Positions 9,510-17,282 of a stretch of DNA of 64,000 nt are shown piece by piece. Both the position numbers and the translations under genes were made by a program. Positions within the stretch are counted from its first letter, which is position 1. Every line of letters starts with the position of its first letter. The notes under the pieces are model-generated. The model was not told the DNA's origin. It saw only the letters and a program-made list of their open reading frames with translations, and made no database searches. The stretch comes from Rhizobium sp. Leaf453. Its GTDB lineage: Bacteria > Pseudomonadota > Alphaproteobacteria > Rhizobiales > Rhizobiaceae. Location of the stretch: the NCBI RefSeq assembly GCF_001425605.1, contig NZ_LMRG01000007.1, forward strand, positions 100,129 to 164,128. The letters are read 5' to 3'.

Positions 9510-9675
9510 GCTCGTTTCATCCTTGTCGCATTGCGGCGAATTTTTCGCTGAATATTACCTGTTTTTCAACCAAATAGCTTTAGCGTCGAGTCTCCGGCAC
9601 TCGATGAAAACATCCGCGCGCAACTTATAGGGAAGTGCTTGGCTTGCAAGCCGGAACCGTGAACAAGGGAACGAA

Positions 9676-10047
9676 ATGCCCAAGCAGGTTATGATTGTTG
9701 AAGACAACGAGCTGAACATGAAGCTCTTTCGTGACCTGATCGAGGCATCCGGTTACACCACCATCCAGACCCGCAACGGTATGGAAGCCCTTGATCTTGC
9801 GCGCAAACACCGGCCGGACCTGATCCTGATGGACATCCAGCTTCCGGAGGTTTCCGGGCTGGAGGTGACCAAGTGGCTGAAGGAAGACGATGAATTGCAT
9901 GTCATTCCGGTGATCGCTGTCACGGCGTTCGCCATGAAGGGCGACGAGGAACGGATACGGCAGGGCGGGTGTGAGGCCTATGTGTCCAAGCCGATCTCCG
10001 TTCCGAAGTTTATTGAAACGATAAAGACATATCTGGGCGACGCATGA
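9676..10047 (+). CDS. divK: Single-domain response regulator DivK
   Basis: A 123-residue receiver domain with no output domain. The acidic pocket E9-D10, the phospho-acceptor D53 (LMDIQLP), the Thr of AVTAFAM and the Lys of SKPIS are all present. Sequence and the adjacent pleD match DivK of Caulobacter and rhizobia. DivK is the cell-fate regulator phosphorylated by DivJ and dephosphorylated by PleC, and it controls CckA-CtrA activity. It starts 166 bases from the divergent DUF3572 gene. Confidence 0.95.
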   Translation: MPKQVMIVEDNELNMKLFRDLIEASGYTTIQTRNGMEALDLARKHRPDLILMDIQLPEVSGLEVTKWLKEDDELHVIPVIAVTAFAMKGDEERIRQGGCEAYVSKPISVPKFIETIKTYLGDA

Positions 10048-10093
10048 CGTGTCGCCGGGGCGGCGTTGTGCCGCTTGGAAACCACGTTTTGCG

Positions 10094-10135
10094 CATGAGG
10101 CGATTGTGAAGGCTGAACACGCTTTCTGCCTCATG
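10094..10135 (+). terminator. Hairpin between divK and pleD
   Basis: CATGAGGC (10094-10101) pairs with GCCTCATG (10128-10135); inside, GAAGGC pairs with GCTTTC. A short T-containing run follows (GCGTTTTGG). It could be a leaky terminator that lowers pleD relative to divK. There is no strong U tract, so this is tentative. Confidence 0.35.
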
Positions 10136-10158
10136 TGCGTTTTGGCAGGATAGATTGC

Positions 10159-11526
10159 ATGACCGCGCGTATTCTTGTCGTCGATGACATACCGGCCAAC
10201 GTGAAGCTGCTTGAAGCGCGGCTTGTCGCGGAATATTTCGACGTGCTGACCGCCGCCGACGGCTATGAGGCTCTGGCGATCTGCGAAAAGCAGCCGCTGG
10301 ACCTGATTCTGCTGGATATCATGATGCCCGGCATCGATGGTTTCGAGGTCTGCGAACGCCTGAAGGCGAACCCGCGTACCGCCCATATCCCGGTTGTCAT
10401 GGTGACCGCACTCGACCAGCCGTCCGACCGGGTGAGGGGGCTGAAGGCCGGTGCCGACGACTTCCTCACGAAGCCCGTCAACGACATGCAGCTTATGTCG
10501 CGCGTCAAGAGCTTGGTTCGCCTGAAGAATGTCAGTGACGAACTGCGTCTGCGCTCGGAAACGGCGCACAGCGTCGGCCTGCAGGATCTCGCCACCAGTG
10601 ACCGGCCCGATGAATACGGCAACGTTCTGCTGGTCGATGGCCGTGGCAGTTCGCAGGAGCGCATCATGCGTGCCCTGAAGCCGATCGCCGACGTGACTGC
10701 CATGTCGGATCCGCAGGCCGCCTTGTTCGAGGCGGCGGAAAACAGTTTCGATCTTGTCATCGTCAATTCGAATTTCGACGATTACGATCCCTTGCGTCTT
10801 TGCTCGCAACTCCGCTCGCTGGAACGGACCCGTTACATCCCGCTGTTGATCATTGCCGAACAGGGCCAGGACGACATGGTTGTGCGCGCGCTCGATCTCG
10901 GCGTCACGGACTATCTGATGCGGCCGATCGATCCCAACGAACTGGTTGCCCGCAGCCTGACGCAGATCCGCCGCAAGCACTGCAACGACCGTCTGCGCGC
11001 CAGCGTCAAGCAGACGATCGAGCTTGCCGTCACTGATGGTCTGACAGGCCTGCACAATCGCCGATATCTCGACAATCATCTCAAGTTGCTGATCGATCGC
11101 GCCGTGGCGCGGGGGCGGCCGTTGTCCATCTGCATCACCGATATCGATCGGTTCAAGAGCGTCAACGACACCTATGGTCATGATGCCGGGGATGAGGTCC
11201 TGCGCGACTTTGCCCATCGCGTCCGCTCCACAGTACGTGGTGCCGATCTTGCCTGCCGATTCGGTGGTGAAGAATTTGTCGTCGTTATGCCGGACACCCC
11301 TGCGGATGCTGCCGCGGCGATTGCCGAGCGTCTGCGGACCATCGTCGAGGATCGGCCGTTCGCTCTTCCGAACTCAGACACAAAACTCTTGATTACGGCC
11401 TCTTTGGGTTTGGCAACCCTCAACCTGAGTGGCGATACGCCAGAGGCGCTGCTGAAGCGCGCCGACACCGCGCTATATCAGGCTAAGAATAACGGCAGGA
11501 ATCAGGTGGTCGCTGCGGCCGCGTGA
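10159..11526 (+). CDS. pleD: Diguanylate cyclase response regulator PleD
   Basis: A 455-residue protein with REC-REC-GGDEF order. The first receiver has D9-D10 and phospho-acceptor D53. The second receiver-like domain has lost its acceptor (VNSNFDDY in place of a DxxMP motif) and should serve dimerisation. The GGDEF domain has RFGGEEF as active site and an RGAD product-inhibition site five residues before it. It makes cyclic di-GMP when phosphorylated and drives the motile-to-sessile polar programme. ATG 10159 is chosen because MTARILVVDD begins the receiver fold. It lies 111 bases after divK. Confidence 0.96.
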   Translation: MTARILVVDDIPANVKLLEARLVAEYFDVLTAADGYEALAICEKQPLDLILLDIMMPGIDGFEVCERLKANPRTAHIPVVMVTALDQPSDRVRGLKAGADDFLTKPVNDMQLMSRVKSLVRLKNVSDELRLRSETAHSVGLQDLATSDRPDEYGNVLLVDGRGSSQERIMRALKPIADVTAMSDPQAALFEAAENSFDLVIVNSNFDDYDPLRLCSQLRSLERTRYIPLLIIAEQGQDDMVVRALDLGVTDYLMRPIDPNELVARSLTQIRRKHCNDRLRASVKQTIELAVTDGLTGLHNRRYLDNHLKLLIDRAVARGRPLSICITDIDRFKSVNDTYGHDAGDEVLRDFAHRVRSTVRGADLACRFGGEEFVVVMPDTPADAAAAIAERLRTIVEDRPFALPNSDTKLLITASLGLATLNLSGDTPEALLKRADTALYQAKNNGRNQVVAAAA

Positions 11527-11940
11527 GCCGAACAGAGCTTAAACGCGCGTGGAGACAGAGTTTTTCCACAGGCCGCCGGCAGTTGATTTTGGCGGTGCCA
11601 GATTTTGCCCGTATGAGGCGCACGGCGCCGGAGTTCCCTCTATCGATCGCGGATCGATTGACTGTGCCGATTTCAAACACGCAAGAAACGGCAGGGAACT
11701 GCAAAAAATAATAGAAGAGAATCAATAGTCTAATATTTTTTATAAATTTGTTCGGCTTTGCTTGCTTTGGTATTTGAAATTTTAGCCGAACAATAATATG
11801 ACTTTTTTGGGGCAGTCATTTGGGGGACTGATCCGGCTAAAAGCAGTTCCGAATGTGTATGAGACAATGGTTAAATTAACCATGTCGCTGGCTTGCTGCG
11901 CCCCTTGGTTAAGAATTCATTGATTTTTTTTTAGTTTTAG
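11527..11940. other. Non-coding A/T-rich gap with two palindromes
   Basis: No convincing gene is seen. The second half is markedly A/T-rich compared with the neighbours. It holds a 10-base inverted repeat TTGTTCGGCT/AGCCGAACAA (11748-11757 and 11784-11793, 26-base loop) and a 17-base perfect palindrome ATGGTTAAATTAACCAT (11867-11883), which is two head-to-head copies of TTAACCAT. The features suit a regulatory region upstream of the structured RNA candidate that follows. Confidence 0.5.
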
Positions 11941-12123
11941 TCAATTCTCATCCGCAAGGGAGAATTGAACTCCCGCGTGTTACCCCACGATGCTCAGGTC
12001 CGCCGCATCTCCTGGGTTGTGGGGTTTGTCGGCTGATTTGTAACCAATGCGGTTCCTCGTGCCGCGGTTTCGATCAGCCGACGCCCATTGAAACGTCGTC
12101 CCTGCGAGGGGGCGACGTTTTTT
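11941..12123 (+). ncRNA. Candidate structured small RNA before rpmG
   Basis: Four consecutive stem-loops fill this non-coding stretch: TCAATTCTC/GAGAATTGA (11941-11949 with 11960-11968); ACCCCAC...GTGGGGT with an inner CTCAGG/CCTGGG stem (about 11982-12024); GTCGGCTGA/TCAGCCGAC (12029-12037 with 12074-12082), whose interior folds further as AACC/GGTT and GCGG/CCGC; and a terminator hairpin with T6 at 12092-12123. Dense pairing plus a rho-independent end on the + strand suggests a transcribed small RNA. A weak promoter (TTGGTT near 11905) is visible. I do not recognise an Rfam family. Confidence 0.45.
12092..12123 (+). terminator. Rho-independent terminator of the candidate small RNA
   Basis: AACGTCG (12092-12098) pairs with CGACGTT (12113-12119), with extra pairing inside (TCCC/GGGG), followed by TTTT. 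This is a textbook terminator on the + strand with no + strand gene closer than pleD, 570 bases upstream. Confidence 0.75.
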
Positions 12124-12185
12124 GATTCTGGATACCCAAAGCCCGGCCTCTCGCTCGAACAGCCGCAGAATTCAACCGTGCATGA

Positions 12186-12217
12186 AAAAGGCGCCGAGCT
12201 TTTCAGCCGGCGCCTTT
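12186..12217 (-). terminator. Terminator of rpmG (bidirectional form)
   Basis: AAAGGCGCC (12187-12195) pairs with GGCGCCTTT (12209-12217), with a 13-base loop. A runs on one side and T runs on the other make it usable in both directions. It lies 22 bases past the rpmG stop. Confidence 0.7.
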
Positions 12218-12239
12218 AAATTCCGGAAAAGACCAGATC

Positions 12240-12407
12240 TTACTTGATCTTGGTTTCCTTGAATTCGACGTGCTTGCGTACGACCGGGTCGTACTTCGTG
12301 AAGGACAGCTTGTCCGTCTTGGTACGGCTGTTCTTGGTCGTCACGTAGAAGGTACCTGTGTCGGCCGTCGACAGCAGCTTGATCTTGATTTTTGCAGCTT
12401 TCGCCAT
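12240..12407 (-). CDS. rpmG: 50S ribosomal protein L33
   Basis: A 55-residue basic protein beginning [21 protein letters not shown] and ending in the KETKIK tail of bacterial L33. It has no cysteine pair, so it is the zinc-free (C-minus) paralogue form. ATG 12407 gives the standard length; the upstream in-frame extension is not conserved. It is a monocistronic gene with its own terminator, divergent to nothing and 93 bases beyond the MFS stop. Confidence 0.96.
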   Translation of the reverse strand: MAKAAKIKIKLLSTADTGTFYVTTKNSRTKTDKLSFTKYDPVVRKHVEFKETKIK

Positions 12408-12500
12408 GGTCGTCCTGCCTTTATAAAAAAACAAAGCCGCGGACGTCCGTGAAAGGGTCCCGGCAAACTTGGCGCGAAACTACGTATCGCGCCCGAAAAG

Positions 12501-13685
12501 TCAAGCGACTTTTGCCCCAAAAACCTTTCGCCCTATGGCAATCACGAGATAAAAGGCGAAGAAGCCGGTGATCGCCCAGGCAAAGCCATTGTTTCCAAAC
12601 ACGTCCATCGATGTTCCGATCACCTGCGGCCCCGCTACGGATCCGAGTGCGTAGCAGAAGATGAAGGCAGCGTTGGCCGCCACCAGATCCGGTCCGTGCA
12701 GGCGCGAGCCGAGATGGCTGAGACCGATGGTGTAGAGGCCGGAAACGACGCCGCCGAGCACGAGAAGGGTGATCGAGACCGCGACCCAGTAATGCACCAG
12801 GACCGGCATGAAGGCGGTGCCTAGAAACCCCACGACCGTCAGCGCGATCAGCAGATGGCGGCGGTTGCGGATACGGTCGGACAACAGGCCGAGCGGAATC
12901 TGGAAGATGAGGTTGCCGACGCCCATGAGGGTGAGAAGCAGCGCCGCCTGCGATTCGCTGAAGCCGACCCGCGTGCCGTAGATCGGAAACAGCGACAGCC
13001 CCCCGTATTCGACCGCGCCGAAGACGAACACTGCGGCTGTCGCCATCGGCACCATGAAGATGTAACGGACGAAATGCTGTTGCGGCATCTCGTCGATATT
13101 CGGGCTTTCCTTGCTGGCGATCAGAATGGGAATCGCAGCGGCAAGGATGATTCCGGCGCCCACTGCGAAGGGGAGGAGGCCCTCGCTTCCGAGAAACGAG
13201 AAGATGAGGGGGCCGACGGCAAAACCAAGGGATAGAACCGTGCCGTAGATGCCGAAGACGAATCCCCGCTTGGAGGACGGAGCCGTGGCGTTGATCCAGA
13301 ACTCCGACAGGATGAAGAGGATGGTGATCGCGCTCTGGAAGACGATTCGCAGCGGAAACCACATCCAAAAATCCGGCAGGTAATGAAACCCGACTGCCGA
13401 AAGTGCTGCAAAGATCACCGCGCATGTCATGACCTGAGCGACGCCGTACTGGTGTGCTATACGCGTCGTAAAGGATGCGGCAACCATCGATGCGATGCCC
13501 GCGACGGTGGAGTTGAGACCGATCATAGTTGCCGAGATGCCCCGGTTCTCCATGATCATGCTCAAGAGCGGCACGCCGAGCCCGATCGCGATGCCGACCG
13601 TGCCGACGGCGGCGAGTGCCGCGATCAGCGACAGCCAGTGTATCTCCTCAACCGGCGCTGGCGTGCCGGACGGCGGCTGTGACAT
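12501..13685 (-). CDS. MFS transporter
   Basis: A 394-residue integral membrane protein with about twelve hydrophobic segments. The A-motif-like loops (GLLSDRIRNRRHLL between helices 8 and 9, and an N-terminal half with TTRIAHQYG) identify the major facilitator superfamily, of the YcaD-like/permease type. ATG 13685 (MSQPPSG) places the first helix (LSLIAALAAVGTVGIAIGLG) at a normal distance. It follows the NUDIX gene by 13 bases and is likely cotranscribed with it. Substrate unknown. Confidence 0.85.
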   Translation of the reverse strand: MSQPPSGTPAPVEEIHWLSLIAALAAVGTVGIAIGLGVPLLSMIMENRGISATMIGLNSTVAGIASMVAASFTTRIAHQYGVAQVMTCAVIFAALSAVGFHYLPDFWMWFPLRIVFQSAITILFILSEFWINATAPSSKRGFVFGIYGTVLSLGFAVGPLIFSFLGSEGLLPFAVGAGIILAAAIPILIASKESPNIDEMPQQHFVRYIFMVPMATAAVFVFGAVEYGGLSLFPIYGTRVGFSESQAALLLTLMGVGNLIFQIPLGLLSDRIRNRRHLLIALTVVGFLGTAFMPVLVHYWVAVSITLLVLGGVVSGLYTIGLSHLGSRLHGPDLVAANAAFIFCYALGSVAGPQVIGTSMDVFGNNGFAWAITGFFAFYLVIAIGRKVFGAKVA

Positions 13686-13698
13686 GCAGCAAGTTTCC

Positions 13699-14415
13699 TC
13701 AGAGAAGGTCGCGGACGAAACGTCCATGACGGGTAGAGTAGAACGGCACCGGTCCGCCAAACGGCAGGGACGCATCCGCCTGAAGGCTCGCCCTCAAATC
13801 ACCGAGAATGATCCCGGTAATATCCGGCATGGTCACGGCCGAAGCGTCGTTGACATCGATCCATCGCAAATCCTCAAGCTCCCGGCTGTCGCGGATATCC
13901 GTCGGCTCGATACCCGCCTCGTCCGTGAAAACGGCGAAGAAATGGGTGTCGAACCGGCGCGGATGGCCCGGCGGCGTTATCGCCCGTGCCATATAGCGCA
14001 AGTTTGTGAGATCGGGAAGAAAAGGTAACAGACTGTTTCCGGAGGTTTTCGGGCCGCCAATGGCGATGTTGGCTTCCTCGTGAAGCTCCCGCAAGGCAGC
14101 CAGTGCGAGGGCGCGCAGACGGCTCTGCGTGGCGTGCTGGCCACATGCCGCCTGCAGTCGCTCTAGGACAGCCGGATGGATATCTCCGCCCCACGGCAGA
14201 CGATGGTCGGTTGCGTCGCGTCGTCCGCCGGGAAAGACGTGCAGATCGGGCATGAAGACATGCGCCTTGTTACGCCTGCCCATCAGCACGCGCACGTTCT
14301 CTCGCGATCGATCGAGCAGCATGATCGATGCCGCATCGCGTGGCCGGAGTGAGCGCTTTGCGGCCTCCGGGCGGGCGCCGGGTGCACGCGGCTGTACGTC
14401 CATCGGTACCGTCAC
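13699..14415 (-). CDS. NUDIX hydrolase
   Basis: A 238-residue protein with a Nudix helix 'ALAALRELHEEANI', which keeps the REUxEE core, preceded by the PGGRRDATD loop. Such enzymes cleave nucleoside diphosphates linked to another moiety; the long form resembles the CoA-diphosphatase or NUDT19-like group in alphaproteobacteria. The GTG start at 14415 overlaps the stop of the DUF983 gene by four bases (GTGA), so translational coupling is likely. A later ATG at 14403 is possible. Confidence 0.82.
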   Translation of the reverse strand: MTVPMDVQPRAPGARPEAAKRSLRPRDAASIMLLDRSRENVRVLMGRRNKAHVFMPDLHVFPGGRRDATDHRLPWGGDIHPAVLERLQAACGQHATQSRLRALALAALRELHEEANIAIGGPKTSGNSLLPFLPDLTNLRYMARAITPPGHPRRFDTHFFAVFTDEAGIEPTDIRDSRELEDLRWIDVNDASAVTMPDITGIILGDLRASLQADASLPFGGPVPFYSTRHGRFVRDLL

Positions 14416-14873
14416 GCGGCCGGATCCCGTGCAGGCAGGATATCCTCAGGCCTGTCCTCGTGGTCTCCGAAGCCGTGCATTCTCAGCGCCCATTGTAGGC
14501 CGATGACGCCTCCCTTGACGGGCTGCATTAGGGCCAGCGACCCGATGATGGTGATCGGCACCCAAATGGCCAGATGCCCCCAGTTGGAGAGCGGCAGGAT
14601 CATTTCCGTCGCCATGAAACCGGCCAGCACGACATGACCCATGATGGTCACGACGATATAGGGTGGGAAATCGTCGGCGGCGTGCCGGTCGAGCTGTTCG
14701 CCGCAGGAAGCACAGGCGGGAACCGTCTTCAGGAAGCGGCCGAAAAGCCGGCCACTGCCACAGGCCGGGCAGGTGTTGAGAAGCCCGCGCTTGATGGATC
14801 GCCAGACGGGGCGCTCGGTGCGTTCCGTCTGTTCGAAGCGGATCGTTTCAGGATTGCTACCGGTTGCCTGCAT
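14412..14873 (-). CDS. DUF983 family membrane protein
   Basis: A 153-residue protein with an N-terminal zinc ribbon (CPACGSGRLFGRFLK...CASC) and two transmembrane helices (IVVTIMGHVVLAGFMATEMI and LAIWVPITIIGSLALMQPV), the DUF983 layout. ATG 14873 has GAGGA eight bases upstream. It sits between rnr and the NUDIX gene in a run of leftward genes starting at topA. Function unknown. Confidence 0.85.
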   Translation of the reverse strand: MQATGSNPETIRFEQTERTERPVWRSIKRGLLNTCPACGSGRLFGRFLKTVPACASCGEQLDRHAADDFPPYIVVTIMGHVVLAGFMATEMILPLSNWGHLAIWVPITIIGSLALMQPVKGGVIGLQWALRMHGFGDHEDRPEDILPARDPAA

Positions 14874-14916
14874 CGCCAAATCCTCATTTCATGAACGCGG
14901 GCAATGCCCGCATCCC

Positions 14917-17280
14917 TCAGCGCCTGCCGCGCGGCGGCCGTGTTCCCGGCATCTTGCGATCCCGGCGGCCGGACTTGTGGAAGGAGCGCGTTGCCGTCGG
15001 CATCTTGCGTCCTTCGCTGATCATCTCGAAGCGAAGCGCGCCGGCCAGCGGCACGGCCTCCACAAGCTTGACCCTGATCTGATCGCCCAGGCGATAACCG
15101 AGACCGGTCTTTTCGCCCGACAGCGCCTGATGGGCCTCGTCGTAGATGTAATAGTCGCGGCCCAGCGTAGATATAGGCACGAAACCGTCGGCGCCATAGG
15201 CCGGCAGGGTGACAAAAAGTCCCGCCTTGGTCACGCCGGAGATACGGCCGTCGAATTCCTCGTTGACCCGACCGCTCAGATGATGGGCGATCAGCCGGTC
15301 GATCGTGTCGCGCTCGGCTGCCATCGCCCGGCGCTCGAAGGTGGAGATTTCGGCGGAGATATCGTTGAGGGCCGCTTCTTCCGCCGGCGTGATGCCGCCT
15401 TCACCCAGTCCCAGCGTGCCGACGAGCGCGCGGTGCACGATCAGGTCAGCGTAACGGCGGATCGGCGAGGTGAAGTGGGCGTATTTCATCAAGTTCAGGC
15501 CAAAATGGCCGATGTTTTCCGGGCTGTAGATCGCCTGGCTCTGCGAGCGCAGCACCATTTCATTGACCATCGTCTCGAAAGGCTTGTCCACCGCCTTCGA
15601 CAGGATGCCGTTGAAGTGGTTGGAACGCAGGTTGCCGCCCTTGACGAGCGACAAGTCGAGTGTCGCCAGGAACTCGCGCAGCGTCTCCTGTTTGGCGAGT
15701 GATGGTGCGTCATGGACGCGGTAGACCAGCGGCTGCTTCTTGATTTCCAGCGTCTCTGCCGCGGCCACGTTGGCCTGGATCATCATCTCTTCGATCAGCT
15801 TGTGGGCATCGAGGCGATCGGGCACGAAGACCCGGTCGACGGTGCCGTCGGCCTTGAGGACAATCTTGCGCTCGGGCATGTTGAGTTCGAGTGGCTGGCG
15901 TCGGTCGCGGCCGCGCGTCAGGATGGCGTAGGCGTCCCACAGCGGCTTCAGGATCGGTTCAAGCAAAGTACCAGTCTGATCGTCCGGATTGCCATCGATG
16001 GCGGCCTGAGCCTGATTGTAGGAGAGCTTGGCAGCGCTCCGCATCATGATCCGGTGGAAGGTATGGCCGGCCTTGCGCCCTTCCTTTGAAAAACGCATGC
16101 GCACGGCAAGCGCCGGGCGATCGACGCCCTCCTTCAGCGAGCAGAGTTCGTTGGAAATCCGTTCGGGCAGCATCGGCACGACGCGATCCGGGAAGTAGAC
16201 GGAATTGCCGCGTTTGGCCGCCTCGTGGTCGAGCGCGGATTTCGGCCGCACATACCAGGAGACATCCGCGATCGCCACGGTGACGATCACGCCGCCCGGA
16301 TTGTGCGGGGACGGGTCCGGCTCCGCATGAACGGCGTCGTCGTGGTCCTTGGCGTCGGCCGGATCTATGGTGATCAGCGGTAGCGAACGCCAGTCTTCCC
16401 GGTGCGACATGGTCGCGGGACCGGCGGCCTCCGCTTCCTTCAATACATTTTCAGGGAAGATATAGGGAATGCCGTGGGCATGAATGGCGATCATCGAGAT
16501 CGCCTTTTCCGAGGCGACGGAGCCGACGACGGATTTCACCTGCGCGCGCGGCAGGCCGAACCGGCCGGCGCGAACGATTTCGACCTCGACGAGATCGCCG
16601 TCCTTCGCCGTGCCCTGATGCTCGGCATCAACCTGCATTTCTTCGCTGCGCTTTTCGATCGGCATGATCCGGCCGCCACCATCGGGCAGGAGGCGGAAAA
16701 CACCCATGGCGGCGTTGTTGTTGCGCTTGCGATCCAGCACCTTGACGATGCGCGCTGTATAGGCCGGACCGCCACGGTCCTTGGCTGGAAAGATCTTCGC
16801 CAGAACCCGGTCGCCGATGCCGCCGACGGGCGTCTTGCCCTTGGATTGGCCGATGCTCGACTGACGGATCAGCACGGCAGGCGCCACACCTTCATCCTCC
16901 GGCCATTCGGTTGGCCGGCCGATCAGTTCGCCGTCCTTGTCGCGGGTCGTAATGTCGAGAACCGTGACCGGGGGCAGGGCGCCGGGGCGGACCAGCGAGT
17001 TGCGCTTCTTTTCCAGAAGCCCGTCCTGTTCCATCTCGCGCAGCAATGCCTTGAGTTCGACGCGCGTCTCGCCCTTCAGGCCGAACGCCTTGTAAATCTC
17101 CCGCTTAGAGGCTTTTTCCGGGTTTTCCGAGATGAAGCGCATCAGCACGTCGCGTGGCGGCACCGCGCCGTGAATGATCACGACGTCATCTGCCGGCAAC
17201 ACGGCCTTCTTGCCCGCGCGTCCGATCCGGACTGCGGGTTTGCCGGGCCGTTCGGATCGATCGCGTGGGATTCTGGTCAC
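14917..17280 (-). CDS. rnr: Ribonuclease R
   Basis: A 787-residue 3'-5' exoribonuclease. An N-terminal helix-turn-helix region (EIYKAFGLKGETRVELKALLREME) is followed by cold-shock domains, the RNB domain with the catalytic Asp cluster ITIDPADAKDHDDAV, and a C-terminal S1 domain (GRISGVTKAGLFVTLPAYGADG). The tail is short and basic. It degrades structured RNA and serves in rRNA and tmRNA quality control. The start is 2 bases beyond the topA stop, which points to coupled expression. Confidence 0.97.
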   Translation of the reverse strand: MTRIPRDRSERPGKPAVRIGRAGKKAVLPADDVVIIHGAVPPRDVLMRFISENPEKASKREIYKAFGLKGETRVELKALLREMEQDGLLEKKRNSLVRPGALPPVTVLDITTRDKDGELIGRPTEWPEDEGVAPAVLIRQSSIGQSKGKTPVGGIGDRVLAKIFPAKDRGGPAYTARIVKVLDRKRNNNAAMGVFRLLPDGGGRIMPIEKRSEEMQVDAEHQGTAKDGDLVEVEIVRAGRFGLPRAQVKSVVGSVASEKAISMIAIHAHGIPYIFPENVLKEAEAAGPATMSHREDWRSLPLITIDPADAKDHDDAVHAEPDPSPHNPGGVIVTVAIADVSWYVRPKSALDHEAAKRGNSVYFPDRVVPMLPERISNELCSLKEGVDRPALAVRMRFSKEGRKAGHTFHRIMMRSAAKLSYNQAQAAIDGNPDDQTGTLLEPILKPLWDAYAILTRGRDRRQPLELNMPERKIVLKADGTVDRVFVPDRLDAHKLIEEMMIQANVAAAETLEIKKQPLVYRVHDAPSLAKQETLREFLATLDLSLVKGGNLRSNHFNGILSKAVDKPFETMVNEMVLRSQSQAIYSPENIGHFGLNLMKYAHFTSPIRRYADLIVHRALVGTLGLGEGGITPAEEAALNDISAEISTFERRAMAAERDTIDRLIAHHLSGRVNEEFDGRISGVTKAGLFVTLPAYGADGFVPISTLGRDYYIYDEAHQALSGEKTGLGYRLGDQIRVKLVEAVPLAGALRFEMISEGRKMPTATRSFHKSGRRDRKMPGTRPPRGRR

Positions 17281-17282
17281 GT

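Noticed and set aside
9625..11217. 530-codon open frame antisense to divK and pleD
   Set aside because: It would cover two well-defined regulators and the gap between them. Composition (His/Gln/Asp-rich) is typical of antisense shadows.
11941..12123. 6S RNA or tmRNA as identity of the structured RNA
   Set aside because: No long closed stem with a central bubble as in 6S, and no tRNA-like acceptor/T-arm or tag frame as in tmRNA.
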